Shown here one piece after another: positions 1 to 8,136 of a stretch of 64,000 bases of DNA (position 1 is its first letter; every line of letters starts with the position of its first letter). The stretch spans positions 1 to 64,000 of the forward strand of contig NZ_JAHBGC010000054.1 in NCBI RefSeq assembly GCF_018390645.1. Reading direction: 5' to 3'. A model generated the notes under the pieces. It worked only from the letters and a program-made list of their open reading frames with translations, was not told the origin of the DNA and did not search any database. The translations under genes and the position numbers were made by a program. The stretch comes from Ancylobacter dichloromethanicus. Lineage in GTDB: Bacteria; Pseudomonadota; Alphaproteobacteria; Rhizobiales; Xanthobacteraceae.

Positions 1-91
1 CTCGGATACAGGCGATCTTCACCTCAAACGACACGCCACTTGGGGAATGCAGGTTCACTGACCGACACGCGCACACAGCGGGAGGAACGAC

Positions 92-853
92 ATGATCAAG
101 GCCGTCGTGTTCGACGCCTACGGAACGCTCTTCGACGTCCAGTCGGTGGCCGACGCCACCGAGCAGGCGTATCCCGGCCGGGGCGAGTACATCACGCAGG
201 TGTGGCGGCAGAAGCAGCTGGAATACAGCTGGCTCCGGGCGCTGATGGGGCGCTATGCCGATTTCTGGAGCGTCACGCGGGAGGCTTTGGCCTACACCCT
301 CGGAACGCTGGGACTGGAGCCGGACGAGGCCTTCCTCGCCGACACGGCGCAGGCCTACAACCGTCTCACGCCCTATCCCGACGCGGCCCGATGCCTCGCG
401 GAGTTGGCGCCGCTCAAGCGCGCCATCCTCTCCAACGGCGCGCCCGACATGCTGCGGGCGCTGGTGGCCAATGCGGGCCTCGCCGACAGCTTCGACGCGG
501 TCATCAGCGTCGATGCCAAGCGGGTGTTCAAGCCCCATCCGGAGGCCTATGCGCTGGTGGAAGAGGTGCTGGGCGTGACGCCGGCGGAGGTGCTGTTCGT
601 GTCCTCCAACGGCTTCGACGTGGGGGGCGCGAAGGCTTTCGGCTTCCGCGTCGCCCGTGTCGCCCGCCTGCCGCGGGAGGCGCTGGCGCGTGAACTGGCC
701 TCGGGTGCCATCACGCCCCTCACCGTGTTCAAGGCGCTCCGGATGCAGGAAGAGACCTATGCGGAGGCGCCGGATCTCGTGGTGCCGTCGCTCGGCGACC
801 TGCCGCGGCTGATTGGCGAGGCCACCGCCGCCCGGCTCGCGCCCGCGGGTTGA
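92..853 (+). CDS. dhlB: L-2-haloacid dehalogenase (HAD type II)
   Basis: A 253-residue cytoplasmic HAD-superfamily hydrolase that removes halide from L-2-haloacids through an aspartyl-ester intermediate. The nucleophile is D8 in VVFDAYGTLFD near the N-terminus. Further HAD motifs are LSNGAPDML (about 113-121), the lysine of FKPHPEAY (about 146-153) and SSNGFDVGGAK (about 171-181). The length equals that of Xanthobacter autotrophicus DhlB, and from memory the sequence is nearly the same. A GGGAGG ribosome site lies 6 nt before the ATG. The gene is very GC-rich, like its neighbours up to 3044. It would release halide ions, which is notable beside a fluoride island, but no sequence evidence shows that it uses fluorinated acids. 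Confidence 0.95.
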   Translation: MIKAVVFDAYGTLFDVQSVADATEQAYPGRGEYITQVWRQKQLEYSWLRALMGRYADFWSVTREALAYTLGTLGLEPDEAFLADTAQAYNRLTPYPDAARCLAELAPLKRAILSNGAPDMLRALVANAGLADSFDAVISVDAKRVFKPHPEAYALVEEVLGVTPAEVLFVSSNGFDVGGAKAFGFRVARVARLPREALARELASGAITPLTVFKALRMQEETYAEAPDLVVPSLGDLPRLIGEATAARLAPAG

Positions 854-871
854 CGGGACGGAGGGCGGGCG

Positions 872-1363
872 ATGGAAGGCCACGACCGCACGGACGGCGG
901 GGAGCGCTTCGGCGTCGCTGCCTCCATCCTCGTCGCCGCCCTTTCGGCGGCGGCTGTGGTGTTCATCGTCCACCGGGTTGCCGCCGGCTCCGGCATGGCG
1001 CTCGCCGCCTTTCCCTTCATCACCTCTCTGGTGCTGGTGTGCGGGGCACCCGCGAGCGCGCCGGCCGGCACCCGCGCCATCCTCGGCGGTCATCTGATCT
1101 GCGGGGTGGTCGCGCTGGGCGGGCTCGCGCTGTTCCCGCCGTCGGACGTTGTAACCGCAGTCGCGGTGGGGCTGGCGGTGGCGCTCATGCTCGCCACCCG
1201 CTGCTTCCATCCGCCGGCGGGGATCACGCCTCTGATCGTGGCGCAGTTCCAACCCGGCTGGGATTTCCTGATCTGGCCCGTCCTCACCGGCGCGCTGGTC
1301 GCGGCGATGCTGGCCCGCGCGTTGGAGCGCCTGCGCGCCGGCCGCTCTCAGCTCCCGCGATAG
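872..1363 (+). CDS. HPP family membrane protein
   Basis: A 163-residue protein with about four hydrophobic segments and the family motif FHPPAGITPLI (about residues 112-122). HPP proteins are small inner-membrane proteins; some plant and cyanobacterial members have been linked to nitrite transport, but the function here is unknown. It starts 19 nt after the dehalogenase, so it is probably co-transcribed. Its 3' end overlaps the convergent purine-catabolism gene by 16 nt. Confidence 0.85.
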   Translation: MEGHDRTDGGERFGVAASILVAALSAAAVVFIVHRVAAGSGMALAAFPFITSLVLVCGAPASAPAGTRAILGGHLICGVVALGGLALFPPSDVVTAVAVGLAVALMLATRCFHPPAGITPLIVAQFQPGWDFLIWPVLTGALVAAMLARALERLRAGRSQLPR

Positions 1364-2244
1364 GTGGTGTAGGAACCAGGCGAGAGGAGGAGTGGCACGT
1401 GAAAATGCTCCTCCGGATTCCACACGGTGAAGGCCACGCGTACCTTGCCGAGATAGGCGCGGGCGGTGGTGGAATAGCCGTGGCGGGCGAAATAGGTGGG
1501 CGTGTCGTAGCGCCACTCATAGGTGCCGGCGGCAAGGTCGCCGCCGCCGAGGAGATGGTGGTCGCAGGCGCCGTCATCATTGGTGACGAAGGAGGTGATG
1601 CGTGTCATCCCGCCGTCGCTCTCCCGCCGCCACAGCTCCACGCCCAGCCCGCCCGCCGGCGCCGCGCGCACGGTGTCGAGCACATGGGTGGAGACGCTGC
1701 CCGTGGGCGCGGCGCGCACGCGGTCGAGCAGCCGCATCCACGAGATGGCCGCGACCTCCGCCAGCGCCTCCGCGCGCTCCGCCTCGGGGCTCGCCGCCAG
1801 CCGCCGCTCGAAGGTGGCGAACAGGGTCTCCAGCGAGGCCTTGCGCACCGCGAGGATGAAGGGATAGCCGAAGCGCGCCTCATAGGCGGCGTTCAGCCGA
1901 TCCAGCCGGGCGCTGATCTCGGCATCGAGGGCATCAAGCCCGAGGGCGGTCTGCTCGGCGGTCGACTCCGCAGTGGTGCCGCGCCTCAGGGTCTCGGGAG
2001 AGAGGCGGGGATGGCCGTTGAGGAAGTCCGCCAGCGCCGGCGCGGGCAGCGCCTCGATGCCGGCCAGCATCGCCTTGTGCAGGGCGGTGAGGGTGGCGAA
2101 GGGGCGCGCGCCGGCGGCATTCCGCGCCACCCACGGGGCGTTCTCGAACACCGGGCCGAGGGCCGCCGCGAAATCGGCGGCGGTCATGGCGTTCAGCGCG
2201 TCGAGGCGCAGGAGGTCGTTCGGCACGTCCCGTCTCCCGGTCAT
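1348..2244 (-). CDS. OHCU decarboxylase / 5-hydroxyisourate hydrolase fusion
   Basis: A 298-residue bifunctional enzyme of urate breakdown. The N-terminal half (about 1-165) is OHCU decarboxylase-like. The C-terminal half (about 180-298) is a transthyretin-like 5-hydroxyisourate hydrolase, recognised by STHVLDTVRAAPAGGLGVEL and the terminal YRGS signature. Together they convert 5-hydroxyisourate to S-allantoin after urate oxidase. The ATG at 2244 overlaps the stop of the upstream ABC permease (ATGA), so I chose this start over longer readings. The gene is probably the distal member of a transport and catabolism operon whose promoter-proximal part is missing from this window. Confidence 0.93.
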   Translation of the reverse strand: MTGRRDVPNDLLRLDALNAMTAADFAAALGPVFENAPWVARNAAGARPFATLTALHKAMLAGIEALPAPALADFLNGHPRLSPETLRRGTTAESTAEQTALGLDALDAEISARLDRLNAAYEARFGYPFILAVRKASLETLFATFERRLAASPEAERAEALAEVAAISWMRLLDRVRAAPTGSVSTHVLDTVRAAPAGGLGVELWRRESDGGMTRITSFVTNDDGACDHHLLGGGDLAAGTYEWRYDTPTYFARHGYSTTARAYLGKVRVAFTVWNPEEHFHVPLLLSPGSYTTYRGS

Positions 2245-3044
2245 TTCATGAAGCGTGAGAAGCCGGCGACCCGCTCCATCAGCACCATCATCAGCACGGT
2301 GGCGATGATGATGACGCCGCAGGCGGAGGCGGCCCGGCTGTCGAGCTGGTTCTGGATGATGTCCCAGAGATAGATGGGCAGCACCTGCGTGCGGGCGTCC
2401 TGGAGGAACAGCGACACCGGGACGTTGTCGAACGAGGCCATGAAGGCGATGAAGGCGCCGGAGGCGACGCCGGGGCTGATGAGCGGCAGCGTCACCGTCC
2501 GGAAGGTATGCAGGCGCGACGCGCCGAGGCTGCGCGAGGCGTCGAGCAAAGCCGGATCGAGCTGGGCGAGGCTGGCCAGCGTGGTGCGCAGCACGAAGGG
2601 CACGCACACCACGATATGGCCGATGGCGAGCGTCAGCGTCGAGGGCCGCATCCCCAGCATGGAGAACAGCATCAGCGCCGCGAAGCCGAAGGCCAGCGCC
2701 GGCAGGATCAGCGGCGACATGAACAGCGTCTCCAGCCCCCGTGCCACCGGCCCCTCGCTGCGGGCGATGCCGAGCGCGGCGGCCACCCCCAGCACCACGC
2801 AGGCGGAAACGCTGATGACCGCCACCTTCAGGCTCACCCACAGGGCCGCCTGCAATTCGTTGGCGTCGATGAGCGCCGCGTACCAGCGCAGCGAATAGCT
2901 GGCGGGCGGGAAGTGCAGCGCCTCCTCCCCGGTGAAGGAGAGGATGAGGATGACCAGCGTCGGCCCCGCCAGCGCGATGACGCAGATGAGGGAGAGGAGG
3001 CCGAACACGGTGTTGAAGGAGAGGGTCTGCCAGTCGCGCAGCAT
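2241..3044 (-). CDS. ABC transporter permease, PotC-like
   Basis: A 267-residue inner-membrane permease with about six transmembrane helices. The EAA-type loop reads SLGASRLHTFRTVTLPL (about residues 184-200), typical of binding-protein-dependent polyamine or opine-type importers of the PotC class. The start at 3044 is preceded by AGGAGA with good spacing; longer readings run into low-GC DNA. Such permeases normally follow a second permease, an ATPase and a binding protein. None lies upstream here, so the operon appears cut off at about 3.05 kb. The substrate is unknown, though linkage to the urate enzyme hints at purines or ureides. Confidence 0.88.
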   Translation of the reverse strand: MLRDWQTLSFNTVFGLLSLICVIALAGPTLVILILSFTGEEALHFPPASYSLRWYAALIDANELQAALWVSLKVAVISVSACVVLGVAAALGIARSEGPVARGLETLFMSPLILPALAFGFAALMLFSMLGMRPSTLTLAIGHIVVCVPFVLRTTLASLAQLDPALLDASRSLGASRLHTFRTVTLPLISPGVASGAFIAFMASFDNVPVSLFLQDARTQVLPIYLWDIIQNQLDSRAASACGVIIIATVLMMVLMERVAGFSRFMK

Positions 3045-3492
3045 GGCGTTTCTCCTGTGAATATCATAAACGAGCGTCGCGAAAATGCGGATCAAAAGAG
3101 TCCGACCGCACGAGAAGGCACTTCGCCCCGCCCTCTCCCTGGATCGCGACCGATACCCTTTCGCCATAGTATGACGATAGGGAAGATTCTTGAGAAATTT
3201 CGGCCGAGCGCGTCTATCGGTACCTTGAAACCGGCGGCATCTGTTCCCACTTTGTGTCAGCCGTCAGGAATTGGCTTGGCGGTTGGACTGTTGAGACCGT
3301 CAACCTCGATATGGAGACCGGGCATGACGATGCCGAACAGCATCGCCACGACGGCGGCCAGGTTGAGAGAGACATCGAGCATCGCTCGGACCTCCACAGC
3401 TACATTATACCACCTCGCGTTTCGAGACCCGTGTTGGCGAGGCGTTTGGAGTTGAGACACTGAACGCAATAGCTGACAGAAGGTGGCGTGCG
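3045..3492. other. Gene-poor junction and presumptive RT leader
   Basis: No protein gene is supported here. The GC content falls relative to 1-3044 and the ABC operon lacks its upstream partners, so this looks like the left edge of inserted DNA. From about 3180 to the RT start the sequence is a candidate non-coding RNA for the adjacent reverse transcriptase. A short inverted repeat, GTTGA-GACCG-TCAAC, lies around 3289-3303. Both strands stay open for long stretches: plus frame 3254-3463 and minus frame 3568-3257. Confidence 0.4.
3404..3412 (-). promoter_or_regulatory. Perfect extended -10 element on the antisense strand
   Basis: Read on the minus strand the sequence is TGGTATAAT, a consensus -10 hexamer with the extended TGn motif. 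No good -35 is found 17 nt upstream. It sits in the putative RT leader and points away from the RT gene. A chance match is possible. If the RT copies this leader into cDNA, the element would become a promoter in double-stranded product. Confidence 0.3.
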
Positions 3493-3546
3493 TTCGGGGG
3501 ACGCCCGGTTTCGACCGGAGCCCAGGGTCAGGGCCAGTCCCCCGAA
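3493..3546 (+). ncRNA. Structured RNA element just upstream of the RT
   Basis: A perfect 10-bp stem (TTCGGGGGAC at 3493-3502 with GTCCCCCGAA at 3537-3546) encloses two hairpins. The first, CCGGT-TTCG-ACCGG (3505-3518), has a UUCG-type tetraloop. The second, GCCC-7 nt-GGGC, spans 3520-3534. The whole is a compact three-way junction ending 20 nt before the RT start codon. UG-class defence RTs of the DRT2 type are known to use a structured RNA encoded directly upstream as template, so I infer this is the 3' part of such an RNA. The 5' end is not determined. Confidence 0.5.
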
Positions 3547-3566
3547 CTCTGCGATTGGGGGTTAGC

Positions 3567-4874
3567 ATGTCGCTGGATTGGCTAAAACCGCGCCGCTATC
3601 GGCATTTCGATCTGCCCGTTAACGAAGCCTTCGCACAAAAGGCTATGGATCCCGCCATAGTGTCTCGGCACGCATTCTCGCCGCTCATCCACTACACCAA
3701 AACCGAAACGCGGTACAAAAAGTGTCCGAAGAGTGGGACGCGGACAATCACGCAAAAAGAGCGCCCAATTAAGTACGCCGCACATCGGGACGCCTGCATT
3801 TTTTCCTATTATGCACATCAGATAAATCAGGCGCTCGATACACGATACAAGGTGATGGGCATCTCGGACAACGTGATCGCCTACCGAGCACTCGGGCGAG
3901 GCAATTACAATTTCGCTGCGGAAGCCATGGATTACGCTCAGGCTGAAGCTCCTGTCGTGATCTTGGCCTTCGATATCACGAGCTTCTTTGACACTCTCGA
4001 TCATGGCCTCCTGAAGCAGCGGCTAAAATCTCTCCTCGGCGTCCACGAGCTTTCGGACGACTGGTACAAGGTCTTTCGCTCCGTCACCCGGTTCCACTAC
4101 GTCGATCTTAAGGAGTTGAAGGCCCATCCGGTGTTCGGACAGCGATTGAAGGATAAAAGCCGCGACCGGATCGCCAGCATGGAAGAATTGAAGGCGGAAG
4201 GGATTGCCTTCCATGCCAACCCTGAGATGGCCAAGGGGCATCGTCGTGGAATCCCTCAGGGCACGCCAATCAGCGCCGCTATCTCCAATCTCTACATGAT
4301 GGAGTTCGATGCGGCAGCCAAAGCTTGCTGCGATAAGGTTGGTGCATTCTACCGCCGCTATTCCGACGACATCCTCGTCATATGTAAGCCTAACGATGCG
4401 CTGGCGATAGAAGCGGAAATCTTGCGGCTGATCGCTACCGAAAAGCTGCAGATCGCCCCGCATAAAACCGAGAAGACGCTTTTCGATAAAGGGCGGTCAT
4501 TACCCCGCACCTCCAAGGCAGCCCAATATCTCGGCTTTACCTTCGACGAATCCGGCCCAGCCATCCGTGAAAGCTCCCTCGCCCGGCAATGGCGCAAAAT
4601 GCGACGGGCGATGAGGCGTGCCAGGAAATCGGTTCAATGGCGAATTGCGGCGGGCCTGCCCGGTAAGGCCCACACAAAAAAGCTCTATCGGCGGTTCGCA
4701 TACCTCAAGGTCTATGATGGCGACACGCTACGAACGCTTCGGAATTTCTCGTCTTACGGCAGGCGCAGCGCAGACGCATTCGGCCAAGGTGAGAAAATCA
4801 ATCGGCAGGTGAAGCGCTTCGAGCAAGTTGCGTTGCGGGAAATAAAAAAGCTGAAGGCCTCTTCATGCTCTTGA
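3567..4874 (+). CDS. UG-class reverse transcriptase, DRT2-like antiphage RT
   Basis: A 435-residue reverse transcriptase. Visible motifs are FDITSFFD (about 135-142, catalytic Asp in RT motif A), GIPQGTPISAAISN (about 228-241, motif B), FYRRYSDDILVI (about 261-272, the catalytic YSDD), HKTEKT (about 299-304) and QYLGFTFDE (about 320-328). The N-terminal stretch with RPIKYAAHRDACIFSYYA and NVIAYR resembles the unknown-group defence RTs, not retrons or group II introns. There is no maturase or endonuclease domain. I start at the ATG at 3567, because the upstream frame would run through the structured leader. A lone RT of about 430 residues plus an upstream structured RNA matches the DRT2 architecture, but the class is assigned from memory and DRT10 or another UG group remains possible. 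GC content is visibly lower than in the neighbours. Confidence 0.85.
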   Translation: MSLDWLKPRRYRHFDLPVNEAFAQKAMDPAIVSRHAFSPLIHYTKTETRYKKCPKSGTRTITQKERPIKYAAHRDACIFSYYAHQINQALDTRYKVMGISDNVIAYRALGRGNYNFAAEAMDYAQAEAPVVILAFDITSFFDTLDHGLLKQRLKSLLGVHELSDDWYKVFRSVTRFHYVDLKELKAHPVFGQRLKDKSRDRIASMEELKAEGIAFHANPEMAKGHRRGIPQGTPISAAISNLYMMEFDAAAKACCDKVGAFYRRYSDDILVICKPNDALAIEAEILRLIATEKLQIAPHKTEKTLFDKGRSLPRTSKAAQYLGFTFDESGPAIRESSLARQWRKMRRAMRRARKSVQWRIAAGLPGKAHTKKLYRRFAYLKVYDGDTLRTLRNFSSYGRRSADAFGQGEKINRQVKRFEQVALREIKKLKASSCS

Positions 4875-4921
4875 ATTGGAGATCTCTCACATTAGATCTG
4901 TATAATTAATTCTTATGAGTT

Positions 4922-5509
4922 CTATTCGTCTTGTGGTTTAACGACTTTCCCATAGCCCTCTGGCAGGGTCATCGGTCTCGGATCGGCTTGAGCCTTCCTG
5001 TCCGCGTTCTCGATCTTGTTGCGCCGAGTGATGGCTCTCAAAGTCATGTCGCTGTTTACATCGAGTAGGCTGAGAACGCCCCGCACAAAGGGGATCGTGC
5101 GAAAAACTGCCAAGCTTCCCGAAAAATATAGAATTGCCGGAAGGAGCCAGCCAAGATCGAGCGGCTCGAAATGCGCCGGCATTGGCAGAACGAGAATCCA
5201 GTTCAAGGCCTTGCCAGCGATAAGCGCCACCACCGCCACAAAATCCAGGCTGAGCAACGCCACCCAAAATAGCATCTGGGCCTTTAGCGCCTTGTGATAA
5301 CGCGCCGCGTCTTCAAGCTCCAAACCATCCGGCTTTAGAATGCCAGCGGTAAAAATCATGGCAGGCAGAATCACGGCTGATTGAATGCTAAAAAAAGCGA
5401 TCAATTCCGTGGTAATATCCTTCATTGCATTGTGGGGCACAAAATAAGCGCCAACAATCGCCAGCAAGGCTGCCGAGAAGAAATCCCATTTTTGAAAAAA
5501 TCTGCGCAT
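4922..5509 (-). CDS. Four-helix membrane protein beside the RT
   Basis: A 195-residue protein with four predicted transmembrane segments (about 10-26, 38-58, 80-108 and 118-140) and a charged C-terminal cytoplasmic tail of about 45 residues. I do not recognise a family. It converges with the RT gene (47 nt between stops), shares its low GC content, and may form a two-gene unit with the short frame at 5522-5701. Some RT defence systems use membrane effectors (SLATT proteins, two helices), so a role with the RT is possible. The opposite orientation and four helices argue against a standard SLATT effector. Confidence 0.7.
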   Translation of the reverse strand: MRRFFQKWDFFSAALLAIVGAYFVPHNAMKDITTELIAFFSIQSAVILPAMIFTAGILKPDGLELEDAARYHKALKAQMLFWVALLSLDFVAVVALIAGKALNWILVLPMPAHFEPLDLGWLLPAILYFSGSLAVFRTIPFVRGVLSLLDVNSDMTLRAITRRNKIENADRKAQADPRPMTLPEGYGKVVKPQDE

Positions 5510-5521
5510 CTGGCTGACGCC

Positions 5522-5701
5522 CTATGCCTCGATTTTGCCGTTCGCGACGAAGTAGTCGTAGGCGTCTCTTAGCTTGACTCGAACGTCCGTGGGATTGAGC
5601 AGGCTCCCGGTGGATAGGACACGCACGGGGTAGCTGAGCCGAATGTCTTTCCCGGTCAGCTTGCCATGCTTGCCGACCGCCGTAATTTCGCCATCGGGCA
5701 A
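5522..5701 (-). pseudogene. Short frame, probable 3' remnant of a truncated gene
   Basis: This 59-codon frame encodes a peptide containing GEITAVGKHGKL, LSYPVRVLSTGSLL and LRDAYDYFVANGKIEA. It stops 12 nt before the membrane-protein gene on the same strand. The only plausible start is TTG at 5701, after GGAGAA, and the frame is closed by a stop just upstream where virB4 homology begins. The natural protein-like composition suggests it is the tail of a larger gene that lost its 5' part when joined to the virB4 remnant. It could instead be an intact small gene. Confidence 0.4.
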
Positions 5702-6307
5702 ATTTCGGACCAGTTCTCCTTATCGAGCGTGTTCGGTTTCGACATGACGCGGGTGCTCGACGATCCCGTCATTCGCACCGCGGCTCTGATGTACATTTTC
5801 CACAGGACCGAGGAATTGCTCACCGGCGACCCCGTGATGATCTTCCTCGACGAGGGCTGGCGGCTGCTCGACGATGACGTCTTTGCCTTCTTCATTCGCG
5901 ACAAGCTCAAGACCATCCGTAAGCAGAACGGCATCGTCGGCTTTGGCACCCAGTCGGCGGCCGACATCGTACGGTCGAAGGCGTCGAACACGCTGATCGA
6001 ACAGACCAGCACCAATATCTTCTTCCCGAACCCCAAAGCCGACGACGAAAGCTACCAGAAGGCTTTTCGCCTTTCCGGGCGCGAGGTCGCCTGGATTCGC
6101 GGCACGGTGCCGGAAAGCCGCTCATTCCTGATCAAGCACGGCCGCGACAGCGTCGTGGCCCGACTCAATCTTGCCGGCATGCCCGATCTGATCAAGGTGC
6201 TGTCCGGGCGCACCGAGACGGTTGCGGAGCTCGATGCGCTGCGTGCCCGCGTCGGCGACGACCCGGCCGTGTGGTTACCGATCTTCATGGGGAGAAGCCC
6301 AGCATGA
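5666..6307 (+). pseudogene. virB4: C-terminal remnant of VirB4 conjugation ATPase
   Basis: The frame encodes only the C-terminal quarter or so of a VirB4/TrbE ATPase. Homology begins near 5714 at SLSSVFGFDMTRVLDDP. The Walker B segment MIFLDEGWRLL is present (about residue 58), as are the downstream GFGTQSAAD and SRSFLIKHGRDS stretches. The N-terminal two-thirds, including Walker A, is missing, and no other part of it is seen in the window. The reading before 5714 is fortuitous. The stop overlaps the next start (ATGA at 6304), so downstream operon structure is intact. A working VirB4 cannot be made from this copy. Confidence 0.85.
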
Positions 6308-7200
6308 AACTCAAGATGGCGATCATCGCGGCGACATTTTTGTCGGGTGTTGCGCCCGCGCTGGCGAATATTCCCGTCAACGACGCGGCGCAATTGACGC
6401 AGCGCTCGCAGACCGCCGGCACGACGGTCAAGCTCGTGCCGGTGACGACGCAACGGCAGGACGCCAACAGCGGTGTCAAATGCGCTGTCACCACCGGCAA
6501 GAAAGCAACCATCACAAATCCAACCGTGCAGCCGCAGGCGGGCACCGGCAGCCAGGCCATCCAGACCTATGGTCCCGATCTGCCGGCGATGCCCGATCCG
6601 AATGCGCAAGGCGCGGCCCTCAACAGCCAAACCTTGTTCAAGTCGAGTGGCGACGTGGTGGCTGGGCTCGACGCCAGCCGCTCGACCATGGCAGCGGCTC
6701 AGTCGGGGTTTCAGACAGCCGGCCAGCAGGTCGGAACCGCGCCGACGGTGATGGGCGCGATCGACATGAACAGCGCGGCGCGGCTGCAGAATAACCTCAC
6801 TTGGAATAGCGCAATCGGCTCCGCCAATCTCTGGGTGACAGCGCTCAACGCCCTCAATCTGGCACTGAACAGCGATATGAGCCGGACGGCGCTCGGCATG
6901 CGCGCAACGGCGAGCGCTGCCCAGCCGACGTCGGGTCCGGTCTGCCCCGTCGGCATGGTCGGGTCCGGGACGGCGACCGATCCCTGTCGGGTGTCATCGG
7001 CTTGCTCGACCACGCCGCCGGGTTCGCCGGCAGATCCTTCCTGCGTCAGTGCGCGCTATGTCGACACCGACGGCAACGTCATCTTCTACCTCGCGCAGGT
7101 GCAGAACGCCGCCAACAACGCCAATACCGGCGCGAATGCAGCGCTAACGATCGCCGATGTCACTGCGGCGCTCGCCGCGATTTCCACCAACAGCCGCTAG
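6304..7200 (+). CDS. Exported T4SS-operon protein of unknown function
   Basis: A 298-residue protein with a clear signal peptide (MKLKMAIIAATFLSGVAPALA) and a low-complexity body rich in Ala, Asn, Thr and Gln. It has two cysteine-containing stretches (VCPVGMVG about 217-224, then CRVSSACSTTPP). It lies between virB4 and the virB5-like gene, a position that in many Rhizobiales plasmids holds an exported pilus-associated protein. I do not recognise a named family. The true start overlaps the virB4 stop; the longer upstream reading lacks a signal peptide. Confidence 0.75.
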   Translation: MKLKMAIIAATFLSGVAPALANIPVNDAAQLTQRSQTAGTTVKLVPVTTQRQDANSGVKCAVTTGKKATITNPTVQPQAGTGSQAIQTYGPDLPAMPDPNAQGAALNSQTLFKSSGDVVAGLDASRSTMAAAQSGFQTAGQQVGTAPTVMGAIDMNSAARLQNNLTWNSAIGSANLWVTALNALNLALNSDMSRTALGMRATASAAQPTSGPVCPVGMVGSGTATDPCRVSSACSTTPPGSPADPSCVSARYVDTDGNVIFYLAQVQNAANNANTGANAALTIADVTAALAAISTNSR

Positions 7201-7210
7201 GGAGATTCCG

Positions 7211-7927
7211 ATGGGTTGGATGTTCAAGCTTGCCATATTGACGCTGGTTTTGGCGGGCGCGCCGCCGGCGATGGCGCAGGTTCCGGTCATCGACAGCGCC
7301 AACCTGACCAAGGCGCAAGAGATCGCGACCAGCACGCAGCAGATCCTCACGGCGGATAAGCAGATCCTGCAGTTCACGCAAAAGACCCTGCAGGCGGTGA
7401 CGGGCGACCGATCTTCGCAGGCCCAAGGTACGCTGGCGCAGATGGCGCTCGGCGGCGGCTTCTCGATGGCGCAGGCACCGTCGCTCGGCTCGGTCATTTC
7501 GGGCGGCGCGTTATCATTCGCCGGCATGGGATCGGCGTCTCAGAACATCGTCTCCACGCTGATCAACGGACTACAGCTCGTCCAAACCATCACCGGCCTC
7601 GTCAACGGTCAGAACCACCCGGCCGACACGGCTTACAAGAACTCGGTGAATGTCGCAGCCACGCTGTCGGGGCTGATCACCTCGACGCAGGGCGCTGTGC
7701 AGCAGCGGTCCTCTGCCTTCACGCAAGGCGGCCAGCAGATCGGACAGGCGCAGGACCTCAAAGGCAGCGTCGATCAGAACACCCAGGTGCAGATCCAGAC
7801 CGGGCAAACGATCAACGAACTCAATGGCGTCGTCAACAATGCAGCGGCGGCCGCCAATCAAGCAAACCTCGACCGGATCGCCGCGGAATCGTCCGCTGCC
7901 CGCGCGATGAAGTTCACACAGCAGTAA
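7211..7927 (+). CDS. VirB5/TrbJ-like minor pilus protein
   Basis: A 238-residue periplasmic protein with a signal peptide (cleavage after PPAMAQ) and a largely helical, Gln/Ala-rich body, as expected for VirB5/TrbJ proteins at the T4SS pilus tip. GGAGA lies 5 nt before the ATG, and the gene begins 10 nt after the previous stop. Assignment rests on position between virB4 and virB6, size and composition more than on a signature motif. Confidence 0.75.
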   Translation: MGWMFKLAILTLVLAGAPPAMAQVPVIDSANLTKAQEIATSTQQILTADKQILQFTQKTLQAVTGDRSSQAQGTLAQMALGGGFSMAQAPSLGSVISGGALSFAGMGSASQNIVSTLINGLQLVQTITGLVNGQNHPADTAYKNSVNVAATLSGLITSTQGAVQQRSSAFTQGGQQIGQAQDLKGSVDQNTQVQIQTGQTINELNGVVNNAAAAANQANLDRIAAESSAARAMKFTQQ

Positions 7928-7947
7928 TCAAAGCGGTTGGGGGAAAC

Positions 7948-8136
7948 GTGTCAAAGCGTGCTCTGATTCTCGTGGTCATCGTCGCCATCTCTGTTGGCGT
8001 AGCGATCGGTTACTATGGTCTCCCGCCACGCCATGCGCCGGCCATCAGCGCGGGAGCTATCGGCGGCCAGGACGACGCGGCCAAAGCGGCGTCACGTGCC
8101 ATGACATTCACCGAACCGAAGGCGCCGGCCCCGTGA
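7948..8136 (+). CDS. Small single-span protein, TrbK-alt/entry-exclusion-like
   Basis: A 62-residue protein with GTG start and one N-terminal membrane span (about residues 5-24), followed by a short Ala/Pro-rich tail. Small inner-membrane or lipidated entry-exclusion proteins (TrbK types) occupy this place in Rhizobiales conjugation operons. The stop overlaps the next start (GTGA), so translation is coupled. The entry-exclusion role is inferred from position. Confidence 0.6.
   Translation: MSKRALILVVIVAISVGVAIGYYGLPPRHAPAISAGAIGGQDDAAKAASRAMTFTEPKAPAP

Noticed and set aside
1350-2373. A 500-codon plus-strand frame over the purine fusion gene
   Set aside because: It is the high-GC mirror of the minus-strand enzyme, with unnatural composition and no motifs.
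3567-4874. RT as a group II intron maturase or retron
   Set aside because: There is no maturase or endonuclease domain, and the N-terminal region resembles UG defence RTs; no intron boundaries were recognised.
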